Shown: positions 8,389 through 16,823 of the stretch, piece after piece
Numbering within the stretch: position 1 is the stretch's first letter
How the letters are laid out: every line of letters begins with the position of its first letter
Origin: Muribaculaceae bacterium
Lineage (GTDB): Bacteria > Bacteroidota > Bacteroidia > Bacteroidales > Muribaculaceae
DNA length: 32,050 nucleotides
Assembly (NCBI GenBank): GCA_029052265.1
Contig: JAIDJJ010000217.1
Span: 1-32,050, forward strand
Direction: 5' to 3'
Translations under genes and position numbers: made by a program
Notes under the pieces: generated by a model
Seen by the model: the letters and a program-made list of their open reading frames with translations, nothing else
Told to the model about the DNA's origin: nothing
Databases searched by the model: none

Positions 8389-9918
8389 GTGAAAAAGACT
8401 TTAACCCGCCACATACCCTATCTTGTCCCTGCATTGCTGCTGGCGATGGGAGGCGTATCATCGTGCAACAAATCCACAACAACATCGGATGATGAAGTGA
8501 CTGTCACAATTTCAAATGTGGCTGTCAAAAGTTTCTCTTTGTCTTCTGATTCCAAGGTTATGTCAAACCTGGATTCGGTGTTTTTTTCAATTGACCTCAA
8601 TAACGGTGTGATCTTCAATGCGGATTCTTTGCCGAAGGGCACCAATATCTCGAAACTTGTGCCGGTAATCACATTTTCAAGTTCCGTTTCGGAGGCAGAA
8701 ATCGTGATGACGGGCGGTACTGAAGATGAGAAAAAAGTGGATTATCTTGAGAATCCTTCCGACAGTATCGATTTTACAAGAGACGTTAAGCTTAATGTGA
8801 CGGCAGCAGACGGGACAAACAAATACACCTACCGTCTCAAAGTGAATGTCCACAATCTTGATTCCGATTCATTGATATGGGATAAGCTTGGAGTGGCGTC
8901 TCTTCCGTCAAGGCTGCCTGATCCAGTGAATCAGAAATCGCTCGAACGAGACGGGGTGGTATATTCTTTGATCCATGAAAAAGACGATACATATACATGG
9001 GCATCCACCTCTTCAATTTCAGATGCGGATTGGGTAAAGCGTGAGACGACCTTCCGGTTTGAGCCTGATGTGAGAAGCCTTGTGTCAACAAAGGGTGGTT
9101 TCTGGATTCTCGGGATGGACGGGGATTTATATGAGTCGTCAGATGCCGAGACCTGGAACCATACAGGGGAAAAATGGATCACGCTCATCGGCGCATACAT
9201 GGATGATTATGTCTTGGGTGTGAAGGATGCGGAAGGAACCATGATGCATTGTCACTATCCTGCTACATCAGCGATCGCAGACTCCGAGATGGATGAGGAA
9301 TTCCCTCTATATAACCGCTCAATGTTCCGTACCATAGAGACACAATGGTCAGGCGATCCCACAGCATTTTTTGTAGGTGGAATGACAGCTACGGGAGAGC
9401 GTTCAAATCACACATGGGCGTTCGACGGGTCTAATTGGGCGACTATTGACGATACTCCGACTCCTGCTATTGAGGGGGCTTCTCTGTTTAAATATATAGT
9501 CTATCGTTCTACTTCCAACTCTTTCAAACAAGTGGCTTATGATGCCTGGATTGTGATAGGAGGCGTGTTGGCGAACGGAGATTATAACCGTGATATATAT
9601 ATATCATTCGACAATGGAGTGACATGGCGCGCTGCATCAGGAGCCCTGGCAATGCCGGATTCCTTCCCCGGAGTGTCGGGAGGTGACGCCATTGTGCTTT
9701 ATACATCGCTTGATGCGGATCTTTCCGATGCATGGAAGAGCGTCCCGACAAAGGGATTGCCTACACGTGCAGGAATCTCGTATACTCTCGACGGATATGA
9801 TATCACATGGGAGTGTCCTTATATATATATGATGGGTGGAATGCTCCGGACCGGAGACCTTTATGCTTCAGTATGGAGAGGCGTTCTTGCCCGGCTGACA
9901 TTCACACCAATAATCTAA
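8389..9918 (+). CDS. DUF6242-family exported lipoprotein, function unknown
   Basis: Lipoprotein of 509 residues that I recognise as the DUF6242 family of Bacteroidales; its function is not known. It starts with GTG, because an in-frame TAA lies two codons upstream and no ATG fits. The signal peptide ends in VSSC with Cys26 lipidated. Residues 35-150 look like a beta-sandwich domain (VTAADGTNKYTYRLKVNVHN). Residues 165-505 contain repeated Trp/Asp blade-like stretches (GGFWILGMDGDLYESSDAE, DIYISFDNGVTWRAASG) that suggest a beta-propeller, as in sialidase or Kelch folds. It is first in a run with a DUF6089 barrel, uppS and bamA. That placement suggests a role near outer-membrane assembly, which is inference. 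Confidence 0.85.
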   Translation: MKKTLTRHIPYLVPALLLAMGGVSSCNKSTTTSDDEVTVTISNVAVKSFSLSSDSKVMSNLDSVFFSIDLNNGVIFNADSLPKGTNISKLVPVITFSSSVSEAEIVMTGGTEDEKKVDYLENPSDSIDFTRDVKLNVTAADGTNKYTYRLKVNVHNLDSDSLIWDKLGVASLPSRLPDPVNQKSLERDGVVYSLIHEKDDTYTWASTSSISDADWVKRETTFRFEPDVRSLVSTKGGFWILGMDGDLYESSDAETWNHTGEKWITLIGAYMDDYVLGVKDAEGTMMHCHYPATSAIADSEMDEEFPLYNRSMFRTIETQWSGDPTAFFVGGMTATGERSNHTWAFDGSNWATIDDTPTPAIEGASLFKYIVYRSTSNSFKQVAYDAWIVIGGVLANGDYNRDIYISFDNGVTWRAASGALAMPDSFPGVSGGDAIVLYTSLDADLSDAWKSVPTKGLPTRAGISYTLDGYDITWECPYIYMMGGMLRTGDLYASVWRGVLARLTFTPII

Positions 9919-9939
9919 CTTCAGATTTTTAGGATTTCC

Positions 9940-10629
9940 TTGAAGAGAATACTGACATCAGTGATCATGACCACGGCGGCAATATTATCATACCCGGCGT
10001 TGGCAAATGCCCAGGAAGACTACCGGTTTGATGCCGGAGGCGGACCGGGTATTGCCGGTTATCTCGGAGATGCCAACTCCTCAAATGTATGGAAGAGTCC
10101 GTCATGGAATATGGAAATCCTTTTCCGTTATATCGCAAATCCGCGATGGGCATTCAAGACAGGGTTATATATTGGAGGGCTGTCGGGAGATTCCGGCAAA
10201 ACGGATAATATTTTTCCTGATGATAATACACATAGGTTCACTACGAATTTCTATGAATTGGGAGAGTTGGCAGAGTTCAACTTTTTCAATTATGGCATGG
10301 GTGAGACCTATCGGAAATTAAAGAGAATTTCCCCATATATAACAGCCGGCGCGGCTGTGACGATGTGGAAGACCGCAGGGAATACCGGTGCGTCATTCAC
10401 GATACCGTTCGGTGTAGGAGTGAAATACAAACCGAGCCGAAAGGTAAATCTCGGGCTTGAGTTCCTGATGAAGAAAACATTCAGCGACCGGCTTGACGGC
10501 GCAGCTCTTGATGATCCAATGGGCATCGCGAGTTCTGCCATAAAAAATACTGACTGGTATTCTACACTTACATTTACCGTAAGTTATGAATTTAGCAAAC
10601 GTTGTGCAGTGTGCAACTATAAAGACTGA
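9940..10629 (+). CDS. DUF6089-family outer membrane beta-barrel protein
   Basis: Protein of 229 residues with a signal peptide cleaved after NAQ, followed by alternating hydrophobic strands and many aromatic residues, as expected for an 8- to 10-strand outer-membrane barrel. I recognise it as DUF6089, a Bacteroidales family usually found next to uppS and bamA. The start is TTG at 9940; there is no ATG between the in-frame stop at 9916 and the signal sequence. Family-like segments are AGGGPGIAGYLGDANSSNVW near the mature N-terminus and KPSRKVNLGLEFLMKKTF near the end. It lies 21 bp after the DUF6242 gene and 6 bp before uppS, so it is almost certainly co-transcribed with them. Its biochemical role is unknown. 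Confidence 0.86.
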   Translation: MKRILTSVIMTTAAILSYPALANAQEDYRFDAGGGPGIAGYLGDANSSNVWKSPSWNMEILFRYIANPRWAFKTGLYIGGLSGDSGKTDNIFPDDNTHRFTTNFYELGELAEFNFFNYGMGETYRKLKRISPYITAGAAVTMWKTAGNTGASFTIPFGVGVKYKPSRKVNLGLEFLMKKTFSDRLDGAALDDPMGIASSAIKNTDWYSTLTFTVSYEFSKRCAVCNYKD

Positions 10630-10635
10630 ATCAAC

Positions 10636-11397
10636 ATGGACGAATTTCAGAAAAAGATATCCTCCCTCGACCGTGACCGGCTGCCGGTGCATGTGGCGAT
10701 GATTATGGATGGCAACGGAAGATGGGCAAAAAAGCAGGGATTTGCCCGTAGTGACGGGCATGCAGAAGGTGTGTCTACAGTACACAGGGTGACCAAATTG
10801 TCTTCCGATCTGGGAATAAAATATCTCACGCTTTATGCCTTCTCGACAGAAAACTGGAATCGTCCCGCCGATGAGGTAGATACACTTATGTATCTTATAG
10901 GATGGGCTATAGAGCGAGAATTGCCGGAACTTCTGGAGAACAATGTGCGCATACATCTGCTTGGTGATATCGACAGAATCCCTGAGGATGCGCGCAACCG
11001 CCTTCTATATGCCCGCGATGCCACCTCGCATTGCACCGGGCTCCAGCTCAATATGTGTCTCAGCTATTCATCAAGATGGGAGATAGCCGAGGCGGCACGG
11101 CGCATGGCGCGGAAAGTTGCCGCCGGAGAGCTTGATCCTGATTCCATATCCGAACAGATGGTTGCGGACAATCTCACAACTGCCGGAATCCCGGATCCGG
11201 ATCTTCTTATAAGGACCGGAGGGGAAGAGAGAATCTCTAATTATCTCCTTTGGCAGATAGCTTATAGCGAACTTTATTTCACCCCTGTGCTCTGGCCTGA
11301 TTTCTCGGATGAAGAATATGTCGATGCTATCATCGACTATCAGAACCGGGAACGCCGTTTTGGAAAGACCAGCGAACAAGTGCAGAATAACGAATAA
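10636..11397 (+). CDS. uppS: Undecaprenyl diphosphate synthase (cis-isoprenyl transferase)
   Basis: Cytosolic enzyme of 253 residues that adds isopentenyl units in cis to farnesyl diphosphate, making the undecaprenyl carrier lipid for peptidoglycan and surface glycan synthesis. The catalytic signature is intact: Asp25 in MIMDGNGRWAKK binds the diphosphate through magnesium. LYAFSTENWNRP and RTGGEERISNYLLWQ form the rest of the substrate pocket. Length is normal for the family. It starts 6 bp after the DUF6089 gene and ends 12 bp before bamA, an arrangement conserved in Bacteroidales that links lipid-carrier supply with outer-membrane assembly. Confidence 0.97.
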   Translation: MDEFQKKISSLDRDRLPVHVAMIMDGNGRWAKKQGFARSDGHAEGVSTVHRVTKLSSDLGIKYLTLYAFSTENWNRPADEVDTLMYLIGWAIERELPELLENNVRIHLLGDIDRIPEDARNRLLYARDATSHCTGLQLNMCLSYSSRWEIAEAARRMARKVAAGELDPDSISEQMVADNLTTAGIPDPDLLIRTGGEERISNYLLWQIAYSELYFTPVLWPDFSDEEYVDAIIDYQNRERRFGKTSEQVQNNE

Positions 11398-11409
11398 CTT
11401 ATCATCAGG

Positions 11410-14064
11410 ATGAAAAATCTGTTGAAGATTTCTTTGATTTCACTGACAGTGGCGGCAGCCTCGGGTGCATATGCCCAGGACGCGGTCCAGTCAATTGTAA
11501 ACGACACTATCTACAATCCCGACATTATCTATTCGCCGATCCCTAAGGTGTATGAGATCGCGGGCATCAGGGTGGAAGGTATAAACCATGTCGATGATTA
11601 TATAATAATCGCCCACTCAGGACTTTCAGTGGGTGAGAAAGTGGAAGTGCCCGGCGACGCATTGACTAATGCCACCAAGCGGCTGTGGAACCAGAGGCTA
11701 TATTCCAAGGTGCAGATCTTTGCGGAGAAGGCACTCGGCAACAAGATATGGATTGTGATTTCATTGCGACAGCAGCCCAGAATGTCTGAAATGAGGTTCA
11801 ATGGCGTGAAAGGTGGTGAAAAGAAAGATATCCAGGAACGTCTTTCTATGGTGCCCGGTCAGCAGATCACCCCTAATATCGTAGCACGTGCCACTCAGAT
11901 CGTGAAGGATTATTATGGCGCGAAAGGTTTCAAGAACGCAAATGTCAGGATCAGACAGGTGCCTGATGTGTCAAAAGAAAACCAGGTGTATCTCGATGTT
12001 GATGTCGATCGCCATAATAAGGTCAAGGTTCATAAGATCTACATCGGGGGCAATGAGGTCCTTTCCGACCGTAAGGTGAAAGCGTCTATGAAAAAGACAA
12101 ACGAGAACGGAAATATTCTCAATCTGTTTAAGCAAAAGAAATTCGTAGACAGCGACTACAAGGACGATAAGGCAAGAATCATACAAAAGTATAACGAGCT
12201 GGGGTACAGGGATGCACGCATTCTTCGTGACAGCGTTGTGAAATACGATGACAAGACAGTCGATGTGTATATCGATGTAGAAGAAGGCAAGAAATATTAT
12301 ATCAGCGATATAAACTGGGTGGGCAACTCCGTCTATCCTACAGAATTCCTTAACAATGTGCTCGGCATCTATCCCGGTGATGTCTACAATCAGAAACTTC
12401 TTGAGAAGCGCACTAAAGATGACGATGATGCCGTGAGCAGCTTCTATCTTGACAACGGCTACCTGTTCTTCCAGCTTGTGCCGATAGAGGAGAATATCAA
12501 GGGCGACAGCATCGCGCTTCAGATGAGGGTGATAGAAGGACCTCAGGCGAAGATCAACCGCGTCGTCATCAATGGCAACGACCAGCTGTTTGAAAAAGTT
12601 ATACGAAGGGAGCTTCGCGTTCGTCCCGGCGATCTGTTCTCCAAGTCGGAACTCATGCGTTCGGCGCGAGAAATTGCCGCTTCCGGACATTTCAACCCTG
12701 AAACAATGGGAATAAATCCGGAACCGGATGAAGACAACGGCACAGTGGATATTGTTTTCGATCTTGAATCAAAGGCAAACGACAAGGTGCAGCTTTCATT
12801 TGGCTGGGGTCAGACCGGTGTCACAGGTCAGGTAGCGCTCTCGTTCTCCAACTTCTCGATCAAGAATCTGTTCAATCCCGGGTCTTACAGGGGTATTATT
12901 CCGCGAGGCGACGGTCAGACGTTCTCTATTTCCGCCCAGACGAACGCCAAATATTATCAGAGCTACAGCATCTCGTTCTTCGATCCGTGGTTTGGCGGCA
13001 AACGACCGAATTCTCTTTCTGTGAGCCTTGATTACAGCCGTTCCACCGGTATAAACTCCAGCTTCTATACCAATCAGTATTGGAACAGCGGCATGAACTA
13101 CCTTTGGAATTACGGGTCATATGGTAATAACTCAAATTATTATTATCAGAACGCCTACGACCCCAACAAGGTGCTTCAGATGGCAGGTGTCAGTCTTGGA
13201 TTTGGAACGCGCCTCAGTTGGCCGGATGACTACTTCCAGTTCCAGGCATCATTGTCTTACCGGTGGTACTATCTTAAGAACTGGGAGTATCTGTACTACA
13301 TGAATAACGGTATCTCCAATTCATTGATGTTAGGTCTTGCACTGTCACGTTCAAGTGTCGATCAGCCTATCTACCCGCGTAGAGGATCTGAGTTTTCAGT
13401 TAATGTCACGCTCACGCCTCCTGCAAAGTGGTTCTCCGGAAAGAAAAATTGGGCTGAACTTGCAAAATTGTCCGACCGGTCGAACACAGATACAGAAGTG
13501 AGGGAAGCGGCTGCGAAAGAGATGTACAAATGGATCGAGTATTGGAAAGTGAAGTTCAAGAGCAAGACTTATACTCCGCTTACAGATCCAAACGGACAAT
13601 GGACTCTTGTATTGATGACCCGTGCTGATTTCGCGCTCCTCGGTTCATGGAACAAGTATTTCAAGACACCGTTCGAGACATTCTATTTCGGTGGAGACGG
13701 TATGTCGGGAAGTTACACTTATGCTACCGAAACGGTTGCCATGCGAGGTTACGAGAACGGACAGTTCACTCCCTGGGGTTATGAAGGATACGCCTATGGC
13801 AGGTTCGGTATGGAACTTCACTTCCCGTTTATGCTTCAGCCCTCGACCACAATATATGCTCTTGCGTTTGCAGAGGCAGGTAACTGCTGGACATCAGTAA
13901 AAGACTTCTCACCCTTCAATCTTAAGAGAAGTGCCGGTGTCGGTGTGCGCCTTTATCTTTCGATGCTCGGATTTCTCGGTATAGACTGGGGATACGGTTT
14001 CGATAAGGTGTGGGGTACGCGAGGAGGCAGCCAGCTGCACTTTGTGCTCGGTCAGGAATTTTAA
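11410..14064 (+). CDS. bamA: BamA outer membrane protein assembly factor
   Basis: Essential outer-membrane insertase of 884 residues. After a signal peptide cleaved at AYAQ come about five POTRA repeats up to roughly residue 450, including GIRVEGINHVDDYIIIAHSG and the YNELGYRDARI repeat type. A 16-strand Omp85 barrel follows. The L6-loop signature appears as M-R-G-Y at residues 778-781, and the protein ends in the aromatic F expected of a barrel insertion signal. The insert at about 690-735, rich in Lys and Trp, is typical of the longer Bacteroidota BamA. The gene closes the DUF6242, DUF6089, uppS operon and is followed by a very strong terminator. The chaperones coded downstream deliver its clients. 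Confidence 0.97.
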   Translation: MKNLLKISLISLTVAAASGAYAQDAVQSIVNDTIYNPDIIYSPIPKVYEIAGIRVEGINHVDDYIIIAHSGLSVGEKVEVPGDALTNATKRLWNQRLYSKVQIFAEKALGNKIWIVISLRQQPRMSEMRFNGVKGGEKKDIQERLSMVPGQQITPNIVARATQIVKDYYGAKGFKNANVRIRQVPDVSKENQVYLDVDVDRHNKVKVHKIYIGGNEVLSDRKVKASMKKTNENGNILNLFKQKKFVDSDYKDDKARIIQKYNELGYRDARILRDSVVKYDDKTVDVYIDVEEGKKYYISDINWVGNSVYPTEFLNNVLGIYPGDVYNQKLLEKRTKDDDDAVSSFYLDNGYLFFQLVPIEENIKGDSIALQMRVIEGPQAKINRVVINGNDQLFEKVIRRELRVRPGDLFSKSELMRSAREIAASGHFNPETMGINPEPDEDNGTVDIVFDLESKANDKVQLSFGWGQTGVTGQVALSFSNFSIKNLFNPGSYRGIIPRGDGQTFSISAQTNAKYYQSYSISFFDPWFGGKRPNSLSVSLDYSRSTGINSSFYTNQYWNSGMNYLWNYGSYGNNSNYYYQNAYDPNKVLQMAGVSLGFGTRLSWPDDYFQFQASLSYRWYYLKNWEYLYYMNNGISNSLMLGLALSRSSVDQPIYPRRGSEFSVNVTLTPPAKWFSGKKNWAELAKLSDRSNTDTEVREAAAKEMYKWIEYWKVKFKSKTYTPLTDPNGQWTLVLMTRADFALLGSWNKYFKTPFETFYFGGDGMSGSYTYATETVAMRGYENGQFTPWGYEGYAYGRFGMELHFPFMLQPSTTIYALAFAEAGNCWTSVKDFSPFNLKRSAGVGVRLYLSMLGFLGIDWGYGFDKVWGTRGGSQLHFVLGQEF

Positions 14065-14113
14065 AAACAAAATTCCGGATTCCCTCTCTCTCGGAATCCG
14101 GAATTTTGTTTTT
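14063..14113. terminator. Strong bidirectional-type terminator after bamA
   Basis: A perfect 21-bp stem (left arm 14063-14083, right arm 14093-14113, core AATTCCGGATTCC) encloses a CTCTCTCTC loop. The arms begin with A-rich and end with T-rich tracts, so the hairpin could stop transcription from either side. It starts within the last bases of bamA. Confidence 0.9.
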
Positions 14114-14127
14114 ATCGGTATATGATG

Positions 14128-14146
14128 ACCGGATTGTCCGGTTTTT
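14128..14146 (+). terminator. Small second hairpin with T-tract
   Basis: ACCGGA, loop TTG, TCCGGT, then TTTT. The stem is only 6 bp. It may be a backup terminator for bamA read-through, or an operator-like inverted repeat related to the TTCCGGTA copies downstream. Confidence 0.4.
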
Positions 14147-14243
14147 CTCATAACTGAGAGTGTTTTTCCGGTAGATTGAACCCGGATATCCTCATGTTCG
14201 TTTAAACTATGTCTTTAAACGTATGTCTTATAGATAAAATCAG

Positions 14244-14264
14244 ATTCCGGTATAATTCCGGTAT
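14244..14264 (+). repeat. Tandem ATTCCGGTAT repeats upstream of the first ompH gene
   Basis: Two perfect copies of ATTCCGGTAT (14244-14253 and 14255-14264) are spaced 11 bp apart, about one helical turn. A further TTCCGGTA lies at 14166-14173. They sit 38 to 136 bp before the ATG of the first OmpH gene, where a regulator might bind. No recognised regulator is known to me for this motif. Confidence 0.45.
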
Positions 14265-14301
14265 GTGCAAATGAATAAAAAATAACCAAAACAATATAGA
14301 T

Positions 14302-14817
14302 ATGAAAAAGATATTCCTTGCTTTATTCATGGTGCTGATGGCTGCGGGTGTGGTGTCTGCCCAGAAGTTCGCTCTGGTTGATATGGAATATATTCTCAAG
14401 AATGTACCTTCATATGAAATGGCAAACGAACAGTTGAACCAGATTTCACAGCGTTGGGAAAAAGAGGTCAATGAACTTGCCAAAGAGGCAGAGACCATGT
14501 ATAAGAATTATCAGGGCGACATGGTCTTTCTGACCGATGAGCAAAAGAAGAAACGCGAAGAGGAGATAGTTGCCAAAGAGAAAGAGGTGACAGATCTCCG
14601 TTATAAATATTTCGGGCCCGAAGGAGAACTATATAAGAAACGGCAATCTCTTATGAAACCGATTCAGGAAGATGTGTATAATGCGGTTAAGGCTGTGGCT
14701 GAAGAAAAAGGGTACCAGACCATTTTTGACCGGGCATCGTCGCAAAGCATCGTCTTCGCATCGCCCAGAATAGATGTAAGTAATGAAGTTCTCGCAAAAT
14801 TGGGTTATTCCAAATAA
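14302..14817 (+). CDS. OmpH/Skp-family periplasmic chaperone, first copy
   Basis: Periplasmic chaperone of 171 residues. A signal peptide ends at VSAQ and is followed by KFALVDMEYILKNVPSYEMA, the conserved OmpH opening that forms the trimer body. Residues 45-110 are charged and helical (KEVNELAKEAETMYKNY, EEEIVAKEKEVTDLRYKYF), matching the coiled-coil tentacles that hold unfolded outer-membrane proteins. The C-terminal part returns to the body with VFASPRIDVSNEVLAKLGYSK. It lies 237 bp after bamA behind a terminator, so it probably has its own promoter, which I could not place with confidence. A second copy follows after 84 bp. The two copies share architecture but differ clearly in sequence, so they are old paralogues. 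Confidence 0.93.
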   Translation: MKKIFLALFMVLMAAGVVSAQKFALVDMEYILKNVPSYEMANEQLNQISQRWEKEVNELAKEAETMYKNYQGDMVFLTDEQKKKREEEIVAKEKEVTDLRYKYFGPEGELYKKRQSLMKPIQEDVYNAVKAVAEEKGYQTIFDRASSQSIVFASPRIDVSNEVLAKLGYSK

Positions 14818-14832
14818 ATTGAGTAACTTTGC
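14800..14832 (+). promoter_or_regulatory. Promoter for the second ompH gene
   Basis: TTGG at 14800-14803 and TAACTTTGC at 14824-14832 are separated by 20 nt, fitting the Bacteroidota -33/-7 pattern. The -33 element lies within the last codons of the first OmpH gene. The leader before the ATG at 14902 would be about 65 nt. Confidence 0.6.
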
Positions 14833-14901
14833 GATTGGAAAACAAGAGAACTCTTGTAACCTGAAAAAACAGATAGAAAAATAAATAACAAACCAAACGA
14901 A

Positions 14902-15408
14902 ATGCTTAAAAAACTCTTGTTAGTGGCAGCCGTGCTTTTCCCGATGCTGGCTTCCGCGCAGACATTAAAAATCGGACTCGTAGACACCAATGAGATTTTC
15001 AACAAGATGCCTGAGACAGCAGAAGCTCAGACAAAGGTGGCTGAGGTCTCAAAGAAATACGAGGATGAATACGGAAAGCTCGGGGAAGAAATGAAGCGCA
15101 TGTATGATGAACTTCAGGCTATGAGTAACGACGAACTCCCTGCAATCAAGGAGCGTAAGACACGTGAGTTTACTGACTATCAGCAGAAAATGCAGCAGTT
15201 TGAGAACAATGCAATGCAGGATCTTCAGAAACTTCAGGCAGATCTTATGGGTCCTATCATGCAGAAAATCCGTACTGCTGTGGAGGCTGTAGGTAAAGAG
15301 AACGGCTATTCACTCATTCAGGAAAAGAATGCCCAGATCACACTTTATTATGATTCTCCCGTGGTCGACATCACTAATGATGTGAAGGCTAAGCTCGGAC
15401 TTAAATGA
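14902..15408 (+). CDS. OmpH/Skp-family periplasmic chaperone, second copy
   Basis: Second Skp-like chaperone, 168 residues. The signal peptide ends at ASAQ and the mature protein opens with TLKIGLVDTNEIFNKMPE. A long charged coiled-coil section (about residues 45-115, including YDELQAMSNDELPAIKERK) is followed by the body strand ITLYYDSPVVDITNDVKAKL. It should form trimers that shield barrel precursors on their way to BamA. It appears to have its own promoter overlapping the end of the first copy and its own terminator at 15432. Having two such genes in tandem after bamA is usual in Bacteroidales; a division of labour between them is possible but cannot be seen here. Confidence 0.93.
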   Translation: MLKKLLLVAAVLFPMLASAQTLKIGLVDTNEIFNKMPETAEAQTKVAEVSKKYEDEYGKLGEEMKRMYDELQAMSNDELPAIKERKTREFTDYQQKMQQFENNAMQDLQKLQADLMGPIMQKIRTAVEAVGKENGYSLIQEKNAQITLYYDSPVVDITNDVKAKLGLK

Positions 15409-15431
15409 CCATAATCATTATTCTTTGATAT

Positions 15432-15465
15432 GAAAGCGGAGCCGTGTGCTCCGCTTTCTGTTTGT
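15432..15465 (+). terminator. Terminator between the second ompH gene and murI
   Basis: An 11-bp perfect stem (GAAAGCGGAGC at 15432-15442, complement at 15448-15458) with a 5-nt loop is followed by TGTTTGT. Its position rules out translation of murI from the ATG at 15430 and favours the start at 15502. Confidence 0.8.
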
Positions 15466-15501
15466 CTACTCTTTAAACAGCATCCAAGAACGTATAAAAT
15501 C

Positions 15502-16320
15502 ATGCCAATAGGAATATTTGACTCAGGCTACGGGGGATTGACGATACTCAAGGAAATAGCGTCAAAAATGCCACAATACGATTATGTGTATCTCGGTGAT
15601 AACGCGAGGGCGCCTTATGGCTCCCGTTCGTTTGATATTGTATATGATTTTACGTTGCAGGCAGTGAAGGCTTTGTTTGGCAGGGGATGCCATCTTGTCA
15701 TACTTGCATGCAACACTGCTTCTGCCAAAGCTTTGAGGTCAATTCAGCAGAACGATCTCCCGGTCATCGATCCGTCAAGAAGGGTGTTGGGTGTGATCCG
15801 TCCAACTGTCGAGATTTTGCCCGAAGTCTCGAAAACAAAACATATAGGGCTTCTCGCCACTCCGGGCACAGTGGCAAGCCATTCTTATGCTATGGAACTT
15901 GAAAAAATGGATCCTGAGATGAAGATCGTTGAGCATGCGTGTCCCATGTGGGTGCCTATCATAGAAAATTGCGAGGCAGATTCTCCCGGAGCCGACTATT
16001 TCGTTAAAAAATATATTGATGAGATAATGTCGGCTGACCCGGAAATAGATACATTGGTGTTAGGGTGTACGCATTATCCTCTTCTGATCAATAAAATCAG
16101 ACAGTATACTCCAAATGGAGTATGTATATTCGAGCAAGGAAGACGTGTGGCAGAGAGTCTTGCAGACTATCTGAAACGTCATCCGGAGATAGACGTCAAA
16201 TGTCAAAAAAACGGAGATATTGAGTTCTTGACTACAGAGAGTCCGAAGAAATTTGATTCGCTCGCCTCCCTTTTTCTCGGGAAAGAGGTGAAGTCATCAA
16301 GGATAGTGCTGCCGGGATAG
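15502..16320 (+). CDS. murI: Glutamate racemase
   Basis: Cytosolic cofactor-independent racemase of 272 residues that makes D-glutamate for the peptidoglycan stem peptide. Both catalytic cysteines are visible: Cys70 in ACNTASAKA and Cys189 in LGCTHYPLL. The opening IGIFDSGYGGLTIL carries the conserved Asp and Ser of the family. I place the start at 15502 because the mature motif begins right there and a terminator hairpin covers the region after the earlier in-frame ATG at 15430. The gene extends the envelope theme of the bamA region. It may be read partly from upstream past the terminator, since no clear promoter is visible. Confidence 0.96.
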   Translation: MPIGIFDSGYGGLTILKEIASKMPQYDYVYLGDNARAPYGSRSFDIVYDFTLQAVKALFGRGCHLVILACNTASAKALRSIQQNDLPVIDPSRRVLGVIRPTVEILPEVSKTKHIGLLATPGTVASHSYAMELEKMDPEMKIVEHACPMWVPIIENCEADSPGADYFVKKYIDEIMSADPEIDTLVLGCTHYPLLINKIRQYTPNGVCIFEQGRRVAESLADYLKRHPEIDVKCQKNGDIEFLTTESPKKFDSLASLFLGKEVKSSRIVLPG

Positions 16321-16395
16321 TTTTAGTCACCTGTGGGATAGTACGGTTGATAAGGCAGGGATTCGCTAAAGGTAGAAAGTATAAATGACAATAGT

Positions 16396-16662
16396 ATGGC
16401 AGATAAAATATTAGACAAGATAAAAGAACTTATGCCGTCAGAGGCACTTCCTTTGTTGGATGAATATATAAGAGAGCATGAGCATGATGACGAAGCCTAT
16501 ACTTTACGCGGAATGAAATATTGGGCGATGGGTATGCGTGCGAATGCCATAAATGACTATCTTTCGGCGATACGCATAAATCCCGACAGCAAAGCCAGGT
16601 TGGCGTTGCTGTCGGCAAATGCGATACTTGATTATTACAACAAAGATTTACTCAATCCCTAA
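16396..16662 (+). CDS. Small TPR-type helical repeat protein
   Basis: Protein of 88 residues with no signal peptide. Residues 13-60 resemble a pair of tetratricopeptide helices (LLDEYIREHEHDDEAYTLRG, then MRANAINDYLSAIRINPDSK with the small residue, Tyr and Pro spacing of a TPR). A short helix follows. Proteins of this kind bind partner proteins; the partner is unknown. It lies 75 bp after murI on the same strand and ends in a TAA that is also the target-site repeat of the adjacent MITE-like element. Removing that element leaves the same stop codon, so the gene is not truncated by it. Confidence 0.75.
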   Translation: MADKILDKIKELMPSEALPLLDEYIREHEHDDEAYTLRGMKYWAMGMRANAINDYLSAIRINPDSKARLALLSANAILDYYNKDLLNP

Positions 16663-16823
16663 GAAACTGTTTAAATTTATTTGTCGAAGGAATTGAGAGG
16701 ATTTGTCGAGCAGATTTTTGATATTTATGATGGAGTTATGGGGTTCCATAATGACTGAATAAATATCATAAAGATGATGACAAAGACCTCAAAGACAAGA
16801 CAAAATAAATTTTAAACAGTTTC
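16663..16823. mobile_element. MITE-like non-coding element with terminal inverted repeats and TAA target duplication
   Basis: A 161-bp AT-rich segment with no gene starts GAAACTGTTTAAA and ends TTTAAACAGTTTC. The terminal inverted repeats match over about 25 bp with two single-base gaps (left 16663-16685, right about 16799-16823). It is flanked by TAA on both sides (16660-16662 and 16824-16826), which fits the 3-bp TNA target duplication of IS5-group transposons. No transposase is inside, so it would be moved in trans. Alternatively, it could be a long inverted-repeat terminator between convergent genes, though the 110-bp interior and the target repeat favour a mobile element. Confidence 0.65.

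Noticed and set aside
11971-12690. 239-codon open frame antisense to bamA
   Set aside because: It mirrors the POTRA coding region and has a repetitive Val/Ile/Asp composition caused by the bamA codons.
14302-15408. Tandem OmpH genes as a recent duplication
   Set aside because: The two proteins share architecture but little sequence identity by eye, so the duplication is old and usual for the order.
15430-15501. Upstream in-frame ATG for murI giving 24 extra residues
   Set aside because: The extension is encoded by a terminator hairpin and lies before the conserved murI N-terminus.
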